From Neobacillus endophyticus (lineage in GTDB: Bacteria > Bacillota > Bacilli > Bacillales > Cytobacillaceae), in contig NZ_JABRWH010000003.1 in the NCBI RefSeq assembly GCF_013248975.1, positions 1 to 37,029 on the forward strand: a DNA stretch of 37,029 nucleotides, written 5' to 3'. The number at the start of each line of letters is the position of its first letter. Within the stretch, counting starts at the first letter, position 1. A model generated the notes under the pieces. The model ran no database searches, was not told the origin of the DNA, and saw nothing but the letters and a program-made list of their open reading frames with translations. This document shows positions 14,756-22,211 of this stretch, one piece after another. The position numbers and the translations under genes are program-made.

Positions 14756-15052
14756 ATGGAACGTGATCCGAAGACTGGGCGCTTTCTCCCTGGTAATCAA
14801 GCAGCTGTAGGAAATCAGGGCAATCGCAAACCAAAATGGGGAAACAAAAACGCTTTGAAGCATGGTTTATATGGAATCGCAGAACCAATGGCAATGGTAC
14901 AACCAGATGGGAATCTTTATATTTGGTTGAGTCGAAGTAACGTGATAAAAATAGGCCCCGAAGGTTTTATTCAAGATGGAAATGGACGAATATCAATTCG
15001 TAATGATATTGCCCCCTTGCTAGAAGAGCGGGGATTTAAATTGGAGGGATAA
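14756..15052 (+). CDS. Hypothetical phage-type protein, 98 aa
   Basis: The first 40 residues (DPKTGRFLPGNQAAVGNQGN, then PKWGNKNALKHGLY) are the Gly/Asn-rich leader seen at the start of many phage terminase small subunits and related packaging proteins. The rest is a beta-rich domain (NLYIWLSRSNVIKIGPEGFI) unlike a terminase. AAGGAG precedes ATG 14756. It may be a fusion of a packaging-protein leader to another domain. Function not assigned. Confidence 0.5.
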   Translation: MERDPKTGRFLPGNQAAVGNQGNRKPKWGNKNALKHGLYGIAEPMAMVQPDGNLYIWLSRSNVIKIGPEGFIQDGNGRISIRNDIAPLLEERGFKLEG

Positions 15053-15054
15053 AT

Positions 15055-15156
15055 ATTCCTTATTATTCGAAGCGTTTTGGAGTACTCCGTTACTTATGTG
15101 GCGCTTTACTATTGTTTGTAGGGATCGCCTTTTATAATGGTCCTTTATTAGGATAA
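15055..15156 (+). CDS. Possible small membrane peptide with ATT start
   Basis: GGAGGG, formed by the end of the previous gene, is followed six bases later by ATT and 32 more open codons. The product has one hydrophobic helix (LRYLCGALLLFVGIAFY). ATT starts are rare, so this is tentative. Confidence 0.3.
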   Translation: MPYYSKRFGVLRYLCGALLLFVGIAFYNGPLLG

Positions 15157-15189
15157 TAAAACACCGGTGGGATGATTTTGATAAAAAAA

Positions 15190-15224
15190 TAGCCCTCAAG
15201 AGAGCAATATTCTCAAGGGGCATC
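15190..15224 (-). terminator. Hairpin with minus-strand T run
   Basis: GCCCTCAAGA and TTCTCAAGGGGC pair. On the minus strand the stem is followed by TATTTTTTTA. It could stop transcripts arriving from the 16-kb minus-strand genes. Confidence 0.5.
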
Positions 15225-15250
15225 AATTAGCTATATTAAAAGGGGGTTAT

Positions 15251-15337
15251 ATGAAAAAGTCTGTCACTTTCATGCTTGTATCATACCTAATTAAGCTTAA
15301 CAAATTATTAATTTATACTCCCTTTTTTTATGGATAA
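15251..15337 (+). CDS. Possible small peptide, 28 aa
   Basis: AAAGGGGG four to five bases before ATG 15251. The 28 codons (KKSVTFMLVSYLIKLNKLLI) encode a basic start and a hydrophobic core, like a small membrane peptide. Tentative. Confidence 0.3.
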   Translation: MKKSVTFMLVSYLIKLNKLLIYTPFFYG

Positions 15338-15384
15338 GCCCAAACGCCCAACTATGTGGCATATATTCATAAAGGGTGATTAAT

Positions 15385-15615
15385 TTGGATAAATATCTTC
15401 GTCAAAGAATTAAAATCAATTTTTTGAAAATCGGTGAAATGGGTAATACAGCAGTTTTGCAAATTGGAACTGCTGGTGTTATTAAACGATACTCACAACT
15501 ACAGCAATATGGATATTCTATAGCTGCTGCATCTCCTCCTCAATTACAGTTAGCCCCAGCTGTCCCATTGCAATCACCAGTACGAAATAAACTACAGAAA
15601 GCTACACTCTTTTAA
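15385..15615 (+). CDS. GerPB-like spore germination protein
   Basis: A 76-residue protein. The core (IKINFLKIGEMGNTAVLQIG, then TAGVIKRYSQLQQYG) follows the GerPB pattern of Bacillus: a strand, KIG-x-M-x-N-x-A/S-V-x-QIGTAG, then a Pro/Ala-rich tail. GerP proteins affect passage of germinants through the spore coat. Start TTG 15385 has GGGTG six bases upstream; GTG 15376 overlaps it. In chromosomes gerPB is in a six-gene operon; here it stands alone, so it may modify or compete with the host complex. Confidence 0.7.
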   Translation: MDKYLRQRIKINFLKIGEMGNTAVLQIGTAGVIKRYSQLQQYGYSIAAASPPQLQLAPAVPLQSPVRNKLQKATLF

Positions 15616-15786
15616 ATTTTAGCCCCCTTCATTTATGAAGCCGTGTGAAAAGTGTAATTGGATGAATGTGTTTTTTGAACACAATTGTGGTGGCTCAAAC
15701 CCATTACTTTTTTACATCAATAATATCTATCTAGCTGCTTATCAAATTGATAAATAGCTACTGAATCCAAAAATGGGCTGAGTATG

Positions 15787-15816
15787 ATTCCCCAACTGCA
15801 GGGGAATTTTTTTTTG
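15787..15816 (+). terminator. Intrinsic terminator
   Basis: ATTCCCC (15787-15793) and GGGGAAT (15801-15807) with a long T run. Confidence 0.85.
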
Positions 15817-16016
15817 CAGCAGAGAACGATGGATAGAATTTTAAATGATTTAGGCTGGAATAGAGGATATTATGTAAACTGAGAAGAGTGTTTTTGAAAA
15901 CATATTTTATAAAATATTTATATATCAGTTAAATATCAAAATACACGACAAAACAATCCTTATGTAAGGGTAAAAAGGACAGTGGGTTTCACCCATCATC
16001 CGGGTGAAAGTAAAAA

Positions 16017-16050
16017 AGCATGGTTTCCTTTTCCGGATCCATGCTCATTT
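16017..16050. terminator. Bidirectional terminator
   Basis: AGCATGG and CCATGCT pair around a 13-base interior. T runs occur on both strands, and the hairpin sits three bases beyond the stop of the minus-strand J-domain gene. Confidence 0.75.
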
Positions 16051-16052
16051 TT

Positions 16053-16868
16053 TTAAATTCCCCATTGTTCCTTCAATTTGGTTAAGAACTTCATCATGGT
16101 ACCATCATCTTTTGTAACATCTGGATGAAATTTTTTTGAAGCTTCCCGGTAAATCTTTTTAAGCATCCCTTTTTCGTCGTCAGTGTAGTTACTGCCATTA
16201 CTTACGGAGTAACCACCAAAATTATAACTATTGTAGTTACTTTGATAATTTCTTTCGTAACTACGTTTCTGGTATTCCTCTCGAACAGTTTTTTGAAATT
16301 TTACTTCTTCTAGATATGCTTTATTTCGCAAAGTTCCATATATGTCATAGCAATAATCATAAGTATCGGAACCATATTCTTTTTCAAATTCCTGTTTATC
16401 TGAAAGGTATTTATTAATAATCTCATCATGCTTAGCTTTTGTTTTATATTCCTCAGTCAATTCGAATTCTTTCTTGACCTGTTCTATGATTGGGTCCAAT
16501 TTTAAATATACCATATCCCAGAGTTCTGTTTCAGTAATCCCAATCTGATCCAGCTTTGCATCTAATTTTTTTTGCAGAAGGTAATCCCCTGCCCATGATG
16601 TATTCGCAACAATATCATAGTAACCCATTGTACAAATAACCCATTGTTTCTTTTTAACTTTACCGTTTTCACGGTAACTTTTATGGATGCAGATTTTATA
16701 AGCATCTTTTATTGGTCGTTCGAATCGTTCATCACTATATCGATATGAATATTTTGTTTTTAGTGGTTGACCGGCAATTCCGAAAGATGTGCTGGAAACA
16801 GTTAATTCTTTGTAATGACCATATTGATTAGGCTTTTTATTGGTTACTTTTTGAATGACACAATACAT
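16053..16868 (-). CDS. J-domain-ending hypothetical protein, 271 aa
   Basis: Residues about 1-110 form a beta-rich domain (YRYSDERFERPIKDAYKICIHKS), about 110-200 are charged helix, and 205-222 are an Asn/Tyr/Ser linker. The last 45 residues (DDEKGMLKKIYREASKKFHPD, then a short helix ending KLKEQWGI) are a C-terminal J-domain with the HPD tripeptide that activates DnaK-type chaperones. GGGAG lies about ten bases before ATG 16868. It is downstream of the repressor on the same strand, so it is likely expressed in the quiescent state. A role in chaperone recruitment is inferred. Confidence 0.65.
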   Translation of the reverse strand: MYCVIQKVTNKKPNQYGHYKELTVSSTSFGIAGQPLKTKYSYRYSDERFERPIKDAYKICIHKSYRENGKVKKKQWVICTMGYYDIVANTSWAGDYLLQKKLDAKLDQIGITETELWDMVYLKLDPIIEQVKKEFELTEEYKTKAKHDEIINKYLSDKQEFEKEYGSDTYDYCYDIYGTLRNKAYLEEVKFQKTVREEYQKRSYERNYQSNYNSYNFGGYSVSNGSNYTDDEKGMLKKIYREASKKFHPDVTKDDGTMMKFLTKLKEQWGI

Positions 16869-16952
16869 CGTTTTCTTCTCCCATGTAGTTACTTTGTATT
16901 TGTATTTAGTAACTTCAATTTGGCGTACTGTCCACCTAAAATAGTTATTGTT

Positions 16953-17546
16953 TTAGCTTAATAAAACTTCAATAACCTTTTTTATTTTTTCTTTCTCAGT
17001 TCGGGTGAGTAATCGGTTTTTAAAAACAATATCATAATTGGAATCCAATAAATCGTTTAGATCTAACTCTAACTCTTCAAATTCCATATCCGTATTCTGT
17101 GGTGGACTAACTGACGGAAACATATCGGAAATACCCTTTTCCAGTATGGTATTAACAAAATCAACATTCTCATATACATTTCCTATTTTTCGTAGGTTCA
17201 CTAACGATAGAGGAACCCTATCCGATTCAGCGTATTGAATTGTCTCCACACTTATTTCACATTTTTGGCTTAACTGTTCAACAGTCATATTGTTTAAGAG
17301 CCTTTGATGTATTAAGTAATTAGCCATACTGTCTCTTCCAGTTAGATAATCGATTGGTACGTTTAGACATTTAGCTAAAATCTTTATGGTTTCGTCTCTA
17401 GGCGTAGCCTTTCCATTCTCCCACCGTGAAACCATTCCTTTGTTAATTTTAAGATTGTACTGACTCTCAAGAGTTTTTATTAAATTATCTATAGTTTTAA
17501 AGGTGCATTTTCTAGCAACTTTTAACCTTTCTCCAGAAAAAAACAT
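16953..17546 (-). CDS. Phage-type repressor with two HTH domains
   Basis: A 197-residue regulator. HTH 1 spans about residues 8-75 (INKGMVSRWENGKATPRDET, then LAKCLNVPIDYL), the classic XRE fold. HTH 2 spans about 76-130 (NMTVEQLSQKCEISVETIQYA). A C-terminal acidic and helical segment replaces the LexA-type protease domain, so cleavage-based induction is unlikely. AGGAGG precedes ATG 17546. It diverges from the DUF771-like gene at 17715, and three matched operators lie between them, making it the probable cI-type switch of the phage-derived replication block. Confidence 0.85.
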   Translation of the reverse strand: MFFSGERLKVARKCTFKTIDNLIKTLESQYNLKINKGMVSRWENGKATPRDETIKILAKCLNVPIDYLTGRDSMANYLIHQRLLNNMTVEQLSQKCEISVETIQYAESDRVPLSLVNLRKIGNVYENVDFVNTILEKGISDMFPSVSPPQNTDMEFEELELDLNDLLDSNYDIVFKNRLLTRTEKEKIKKVIEVLLS

Positions 17547-17596
17547 GGAGATCCTCCTCCTGAAATTTATTCTATATCATTCATTCTATACTTTTT

Positions 17597-17695
17597 GTTG
17601 CTTTTAATGCAACAAAATATAGTTTAAAATGCGATTGTTGTTTACAATGCAACATAAATAATTTAAAATAATAAAAAAGTTGTATTTAATGCAAC
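17597..17695. promoter_or_regulatory. Three repressor operators in a divergent promoter
   Basis: Three 17-bp sites of pattern GTTGnnTnnAATGCAAC: GTTGCTTTTAATGCAAC (17597-17613), GTTGTTTACAATGCAAC (17637-17653) and GTTGTATTTAATGCAAC (17679-17695). Centres are 40 and 42 bp apart, close to four helical turns. The first overlaps a likely minus-strand -35. The second overlaps TTTACA (17641) of a plus-strand promoter whose -10 is TAAAAT (17664-17669). The third lies over the start of the plus transcript. Confidence 0.85.
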
Positions 17696-17714
17696 TATGA
17701 GAGGAGGAGGGTGA

Positions 17715-17987
17715 ATGGTTGAAATTAAATTAGATGATGAGGAATTAAAATCTATCTATTTAGAAGAGGTTCAAAAAAGATTAGATGATATTGAACTTCA
17801 TTCAATGTTGATGGACAGTAAGCAATTATGTAAAATGCTTAATCTTTCGTGGCCAACAATTGAAAAACTTTTTCTAAGTGATCCCAATTTTCCATCTATA
17901 CGTATTGGGAAAAAGTGGCTGTTTAATCGAAGGTTTGTTCAGGAATACATTGACAACTGGTCAATTGTGATGAAGAAACAAGTGTAG
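17715..17987 (+). CDS. DUF771-like DNA-binding protein (early gene)
   Basis: A 90-residue protein: an acidic N-terminal helix (LKSIYLEEVQKRLDDIELH), then SKQLCKMLNLSWPTIEKLF as the HTH and FPSIRIGKKWLFNRRFVQEYI as wing and last helix. This is the excisionase/DUF771 design. GAGGAGGAGGG is in front of ATG 17715. As the first gene of the repressed operon it occupies the position of Cro. It is a likely paralogue of the 710-1000 product. Confidence 0.75.
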   Translation: MVEIKLDDEELKSIYLEEVQKRLDDIELHSMLMDSKQLCKMLNLSWPTIEKLFLSDPNFPSIRIGKKWLFNRRFVQEYIDNWSIVMKKQV

Positions 17988-17999
17988 GTGTGAGGTGAT

Positions 18000-18857
18000 A
18001 TGGAAAGCCCAAAAATTTCAGGTGGATACATTATTCTTTCTCGAAAGATTATTGAAAGCGAGATATGGGAAAAGCCACCTTTATATATAAAAGTTTGGAT
18101 TTATTTATTAACGAAAGCACAGCATGCCGAATTTAAAAAGTTAAAGCGTGGCCAATTGTTTACTTCTATCCCGGAGATCATGGAGGCGTGTAGCTGGAAG
18201 GTTGGGTACCGAACAGTAAAACCAACAAAGGACCAAATTTTTCAAGTAATTGACTGGCTACGAAAAGGAAACGAAAGCTCCCACGAAGGGGAGACCAAAG
18301 CAACGATGATAACAACCACGAAAGCAACGCAAGGATTATTGATAAACATTGATAACTACGATCATTATCAGACTCCTAAGAATTACGAAAGCAACGAGGA
18401 AGGCAACGACGAAGAAGAAGCGAAAGCAACAAGAAAGCAACGGCAACCCGATAATATAAACAAGAATGATAAGAATGTAAAGAATGACAAGAATGAAAAT
18501 AAAAACAATATACCTTTGGAAATTGAGAATTTCCGTCTTAGGTACTCTAAAAATCAATTAAAAATTATTGATGATTACCTAGAAATGATTAGGCACACAA
18601 GAGTAAGTGCTAAAGTATCTAACTCAGTGATCTTAGGAATGTATAAGGAATGGGATAAACATCCTCCAATATGTGTGGAATATGGTTTAAAAACACATAC
18701 AGAAAATCCTGCTTATCATTCTAAAAAGGAAAATTACACGTTGGGGATTATTCGTAATACTCCAGCTGATGAAGCTGCCAAAAAGCTAGTAGGGGTATCT
18801 AAACAGCATACCCAAATTGATTTTACAGAATTGGCAGAGGAGGCAGGTAATGGATAG
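18000..18857 (+). CDS. Phage replisome organiser (SPP1 G38P/DnaD-type)
   Basis: A 285-residue protein. The N-terminal winged helix (GGYIILSRKIIESEIWEKPP, then KVWIYLLTKA and LKRGQLFTSIPEIM) is the standard start of phage replisome organisers that bind the phage origin and recruit helicase loader. A low-complexity Lys/Asn/Glu linker (residues about 125-170) joins a C-terminal helical domain. Order organiser-loader-helicase is the same as genes 38-39-40 of SPP1. It overlaps the next gene by 8 bp. The linker DNA is a plausible place for origin repeats, though I saw no clear iterons there. Confidence 0.85.
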   Translation: MESPKISGGYIILSRKIIESEIWEKPPLYIKVWIYLLTKAQHAEFKKLKRGQLFTSIPEIMEACSWKVGYRTVKPTKDQIFQVIDWLRKGNESSHEGETKATMITTTKATQGLLINIDNYDHYQTPKNYESNEEGNDEEEAKATRKQRQPDNINKNDKNVKNDKNENKNNIPLEIENFRLRYSKNQLKIIDDYLEMIRHTRVSAKVSNSVILGMYKEWDKHPPICVEYGLKTHTENPAYHSKKENYTLGIIRNTPADEAAKKLVGVSKQHTQIDFTELAEEAGNG

Positions 18858-19209
18858 AAAAGAAGTGGCCCAGTTGCTGAATTATGTAAATGTAGCCTTC
18901 CCTAATTTCCTTAGAGATAACAAGCCCGAAACTGTTTTGGATTTTTGGTTTAGAGGCCTTAAGGACTTTGAGTACGAGAAAGTTTTGGACAACCTTGTTA
19001 ATTATGCTCAAATCAATGAATTTCCACCGAAAATTAAAGATTTAGTGGATGGGTTGATTGTTAATGAACATTACAACATACCGGGAATAGAGGAAACCAA
19101 AAAGATTATGGATAGCTATCAAGTCCCAAAAGAACAAAGGGTACCTCCTGACGAATTGAAGAAATTGTTTAAGCAACAATTTGGGGGAGAACGGGAGAAA
19201 AAAGCATGA
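18850..19209 (+). CDS. Helicase loader/inhibitor (G39P-like)
   Basis: A 119-residue protein with the G39P pattern: MDRKEVAQLLNYVNVAFPNF, then VLDFWFRGLKDFEYEKVLDNL and a flexible basic C-terminus (VPPDELKKLFKQQFG). In SPP1 this protein delivers the DnaB-type helicase to the organiser-bound origin and holds it inactive until loading. GAGGAGG lies in the preceding gene before ATG 18850. The stop overlaps the helicase ATG (ATGA). Confidence 0.85.
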   Translation: MDRKEVAQLLNYVNVAFPNFLRDNKPETVLDFWFRGLKDFEYEKVLDNLVNYAQINEFPPKIKDLVDGLIVNEHYNIPGIEETKKIMDSYQVPKEQRVPPDELKKLFKQQFGGEREKKA

Positions 19210-20531
19210 TTGAATCCTTTTACAATATAGAGGCTGAAAGAAGCGTTTTAGGAGCAATTCTTCTTGAACCAGATGAGGTACTAGAAAAAATCGAATTGAA
19301 CCATTTAGATTTTTTCGAAGAAAAAAATCGCTATATAGTAAAAGCTATTCAAGCTTTAATGGCAGCGAACCATCCTGTTGACTTGGTAACTTTAACAACC
19401 TGGCTCGCTGAAAATAAGTTGATTGAAAATATTGGTGGAGTTTCATATTTAAGTGATTTGTCCGGTTTAGTTCCTACAACCAAAAACGTTGAGTTTTACC
19501 AAGGTATTATCAAAAAGAATGCTAAAAAGCGGAAAATCCAAAAGACTTTGCAGCGGATGCAAGACAAGTTATATGAAGTTGAAGATGAAGACGAAATAGA
19601 CAATCTTGTATCATCTGGAATCAACGTTTTGACTGATGCAGGCACTTCGAAAGAGACCGGGTTTACCCATATTAAAGACGTAATGATGGACGTTTTAGAT
19701 AATGCAGAGATTGAAAGAGGGGAAGTTGTTGGTATTCCTACAGGGTTTTCAGAATTAGATCGAATGCTGAGTGGGTGGAAGCCGGGGGAATTAATTATAG
19801 TCGGTGCAAGGCCTTCTATGGGTAAAACCCAGTTTGCGTTAAATTTAACCACCAAAGCTGCACGATACGGTGCTTTAGTTCCGTTTTATTCTTTGGAAAT
19901 GGTTAATAGATCATTGGGACAAAGGATACTAGCAAGTGAAGCTCAAGTGAACTCAAGAAATATAAAAATTGGCACAACGGCCTTAACAGCTGAGAATTGG
20001 TCAAGGTTGTTTCATGAAGCTGGCCTACTTGGCGATTCTGACATTTTACTCAATGACAAAAGCGGGGTTACAGTCCACACCATACGCAAGGATTTAACCA
20101 AGCTAAGAAAGCAAAATCCAGATCGTAAAATCCTATGTTTTATCGATTACCTCCAGCTGATTCAAGGTGACCCGAAACACAAAGGTAACAGAACACAAGA
20201 AATAAGCGAAATAAGCCGGAGTTTGAAGACCATTGCATTGGATTTGAATCTGACCATTGTTTCATTAAGTCAGTTAAGCCGAGGAGTGGAACAACGTCAG
20301 AATAAAAGGCCTGTTATGAGTGACATTCGGGAAAGCGGAAGCATTGAGCAGGATGCAGATGTCATTGCCTTTCTTTATAGGGATGATTATTACGACAAGG
20401 AAAGCGAAAACAAAAATATTGTTGAATGTATTATCGCCAAACAAAGGGATGGAGCAACTGGAACGGTACAATTAGTGTTTATTAAAGAATATGGGCGCTT
20501 TGTCAATATAGAGAGAAGACTTGAAAACTAA
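19206..20531 (+). CDS. dnaB: Replicative DNA helicase, DnaB family
   Basis: A 441-residue hexameric 5'-3' helicase. The N-terminal domain (IEAERSVLGAILLEPDEV) is typical of DnaB. The RecA-like domain has Walker A GARPSMGKTQF (about residue 200), Walker B ILCFIDYLQLI, and the conserved DIRESGSIEQDADVIAFLYRDDYY arginine-finger region. Full length for the family. Adjacent to the loader gene as in SPP1. A phage- or plasmid-encoded helicase frees replication from the host DnaC/DnaI pathway. Confidence 0.95.
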   Translation: MIESFYNIEAERSVLGAILLEPDEVLEKIELNHLDFFEEKNRYIVKAIQALMAANHPVDLVTLTTWLAENKLIENIGGVSYLSDLSGLVPTTKNVEFYQGIIKKNAKKRKIQKTLQRMQDKLYEVEDEDEIDNLVSSGINVLTDAGTSKETGFTHIKDVMMDVLDNAEIERGEVVGIPTGFSELDRMLSGWKPGELIIVGARPSMGKTQFALNLTTKAARYGALVPFYSLEMVNRSLGQRILASEAQVNSRNIKIGTTALTAENWSRLFHEAGLLGDSDILLNDKSGVTVHTIRKDLTKLRKQNPDRKILCFIDYLQLIQGDPKHKGNRTQEISEISRSLKTIALDLNLTIVSLSQLSRGVEQRQNKRPVMSDIRESGSIEQDADVIAFLYRDDYYDKESENKNIVECIIAKQRDGATGTVQLVFIKEYGRFVNIERRLEN

Positions 20532-20584
20532 TAAAACTCAATGCCTGACAACTAGAACGATTACGTTGGATTATCGCAGAAGAC

Positions 20585-20812
20585 TTGCCGAAGAAAATTG
20601 TAAAGAAAATAGGTGTTCATAATTTGAATACTTTTTATCTGTTCGAATTTATCAGAAAACGTAACGGTAATGTCTCAGATCATGAAATAGTTTCAAAGTT
20701 TAAAAATGTCTCCAGTGATGAAATTTTCCATGCAAAATGCCTTGTTGAAGATAGCAAAAGAAAACACAATGATTTGTCAAAAGGAAAGGGGAATTATCGA
20801 AATGGAAATTGA
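20585..20812 (+). CDS. Hypothetical protein, 75 aa
   Basis: The ORF opens at TTG 20585 and overlaps the next gene by 11 bp. The product has a mixed helical start (VHNLNTFYLFEFIRKRNGNV), an HTH-like segment (SDHEIVSKFKNVSSDEI) and a basic tail. The ribosome binding site is weak, so the start is uncertain. It could be a small DNA-binding protein. Confidence 0.45.
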   Translation: MPKKIVKKIGVHNLNTFYLFEFIRKRNGNVSDHEIVSKFKNVSSDEIFHAKCLVEDSKRKHNDLSKGKGNYRNGN

Positions 20813-21164
20813 AAAAGCGTTGATTATTAAGACAAAGACTTCTGAGCAAACAGATCTGGTAAAGAGATTAAGAGAAGTTGGAAGAGTCACAGGACAGGAA
20901 ATAATATTGGTTCCTCACGGCGTTACGGATATCTGGATTACCATTGAAGATATTGTAAATAACCCCGACTATGTAGTAATCCTTCAGAGTTCAGATAATG
21001 GCTATAACTGTGTAGACCTTGATGCTGTTAATGGGTTCAATTGTTTAGATGAGTGTTGGGAATACGCTAGGGTAGTAATGAAAGAAGCTGGATTGCCTGA
21101 AGATAGCTGCGATTCCGATGTTTGGGAAAGTGATGCACCTTTGAAGGAAGGCGTTGTCTTATAA
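20802..21164 (+). CDS. Hypothetical protein, 120 aa
   Basis: ATG 20802 follows AAAGGGG; a longer ORF from 20706 lies in the previous gene and has no ribosome binding site. The 120-residue product has an alpha/beta start (IEKALIIKTKTSEQTDLVKRL) and an acidic C-terminus with three Cys residues. Not recognised. It sits between helicase and ERCC4 nuclease genes. Confidence 0.55.
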   Translation: MEIEKALIIKTKTSEQTDLVKRLREVGRVTGQEIILVPHGVTDIWITIEDIVNNPDYVVILQSSDNGYNCVDLDAVNGFNCLDECWEYARVVMKEAGLPEDSCDSDVWESDAPLKEGVVL

Positions 21165-21208
21165 ACGCCCTATCGCTTTATCAATATACGGACAAAGAAT
21201 TAAAGAAA

Positions 21209-21694
21209 TTGCTCCCAACACTTACAGTTCTAGTTGATAGCAGGGAACAGGAAAACCTTCATATCATCAACTATTTCAACTCCAAGAAAATCCCGTACAA
21301 AGTAAAGAAAAACGATACTGCTGATTATGCTGCCATGATACCTAAGAACCCGGAATTAGGGATTGTAAGAGATTTATATATCCCGGTTGCAATAGAGCGG
21401 AAAAACAGCGTGGACGAGCTTGCGCAAAGCATAAAAGATCGGACGAGATGGGAAAACGAATTGATTCGGTCCCAAAAATTACACTTCACCTTAATCGTCG
21501 AGGATCCAAACGGTTACGAAAACATCATACTTGGTCTATATCGATCCCATTATGAACCAAAATCCTTGCTAGCAAGTCTTAAAACATTTGAAGCCAGGTA
21601 CAACTTCTCTACGGTATTCATTCCGAAAACCGTAAGCGGAAACTACATTTACCATCACCTTTATTACCATGCCAGGAGTTTATTAAAGGATTAA
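21209..21694 (+). CDS. ERCC4/XPF-type nuclease
   Basis: A 161-residue single-domain nuclease. The catalytic signature is complete: LVDSREQEN, Asp in KNDTADYAA, and the ERK box VAIERKNSVDELAQSI. Phage proteins of this type act on branched DNA during replication or recombination. TTG 21209 is the first usable start. The same frame is open upstream to 21134 and encodes YTDKELKKL, which looks like the family N-terminus, so translation may begin earlier, for instance at ATA 21161 overlapping the previous stop. Confidence 0.85.
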   Translation: MLPTLTVLVDSREQENLHIINYFNSKKIPYKVKKNDTADYAAMIPKNPELGIVRDLYIPVAIERKNSVDELAQSIKDRTRWENELIRSQKLHFTLIVEDPNGYENIILGLYRSHYEPKSLLASLKTFEARYNFSTVFIPKTVSGNYIYHHLYYHARSLLKD

Positions 21695-21710
21695 GAAAGG
21701 AGCGATTGTT

Positions 21711-22007
21711 TTGGAAACGACATTAGACAATATTGATTTTCAAGCAGAAAGTGAAAATGCAGAGCTTGCAATAACAATTTTAAGAGCATTTATCGATTGT
21801 GCATTAGAAAATGAACCAGCTGCAGTTGTAATAACGAAGTTAAGAAAATTTATCGAATCTGTGGAGCTAGGTGAAGAATTTGCTGAGTTCTTCAGGGATC
21901 CAGCTGAGGAATATTTTTATAATCATTATGGCAATCACAAGGAAGCCGAGCAACGATATCAAGAGTTTTTAAAATTCGCAACCAAACACGGATTATGTAG
22001 TTATTAA
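21711..22007 (+). CDS. Hypothetical acidic protein, 98 aa
   Basis: TTG 21711 has AAAGGAG eight bases upstream. The 98-residue acidic helical product (NAELAITILRAFIDCALENEP, then a Tyr-rich segment with EEYFYNHYGNHKEAEQRYQEF) is not recognised. It is the last gene before hexamer array F. Confidence 0.55.
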   Translation: METTLDNIDFQAESENAELAITILRAFIDCALENEPAAVVITKLRKFIESVELGEEFAEFFRDPAEEYFYNHYGNHKEAEQRYQEFLKFATKHGLCSY

Positions 22008-22014
22008 TAATATA

Positions 22015-22044
22015 AATATTAACTTTAACGACAACATTAATTGT
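22015..22044. repeat. AAYRTT hexamer array F
   Basis: AATATT (22015) and AACATT (22033) are in the same 6-bp register with AACTTT and AACGAC between. The array lies 12-40 bp upstream of the 22056 gene. Confidence 0.45.
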
Positions 22045-22055
22045 GGAGTGATTTC

Positions 22056-22211
22056 ATGGATATTCGGCACTTCTTCGATAAGTTCATTGATACTTCAAGC
22101 TTCACTGATGACCAGTTAAGACAATTGTTACAGGCAGAAAAAGAACGATCAGAATTTAAAAGAATCGTAGCTTTTAATAAAAAAACACTTCAATTGGAGG
22201 AAGGAAAGTAA
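22056..22211 (+). CDS. Hypothetical protein, 51 aa
   Basis: GGAGTG lies five bases before ATG 22056. A charged helical 51-residue product (FTDDQLRQLLQAEKERSEFKR). The stop overlaps the next start (TAATG), showing translational coupling. Not recognised. Confidence 0.55.
   Translation: MDIRHFFDKFIDTSSFTDDQLRQLLQAEKERSEFKRIVAFNKKTLQLEEGK

Larger units (their letters stand above)
15616..16052. other. Intergenic region with terminators
   Basis: A 40-codon ORF at 15635-15757 (begins MKPCEKCNW) has CxxC but no ribosome binding site and is not called. ATTCCCC/GGGGAAT with a T9 run (15787-15816) is a strong terminator. TTTCACCC/GGGTGAAA (15987-16009) is a hairpin. A bidirectional terminator lies at 16018-16050. 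Confidence 0.6.

Noticed and set aside
15635..15757. 40-codon ORF with a CxxC motif
   Set aside because: No ribosome binding site and it lies between a gene end and a terminator; kept only as a note in the intergenic entry.
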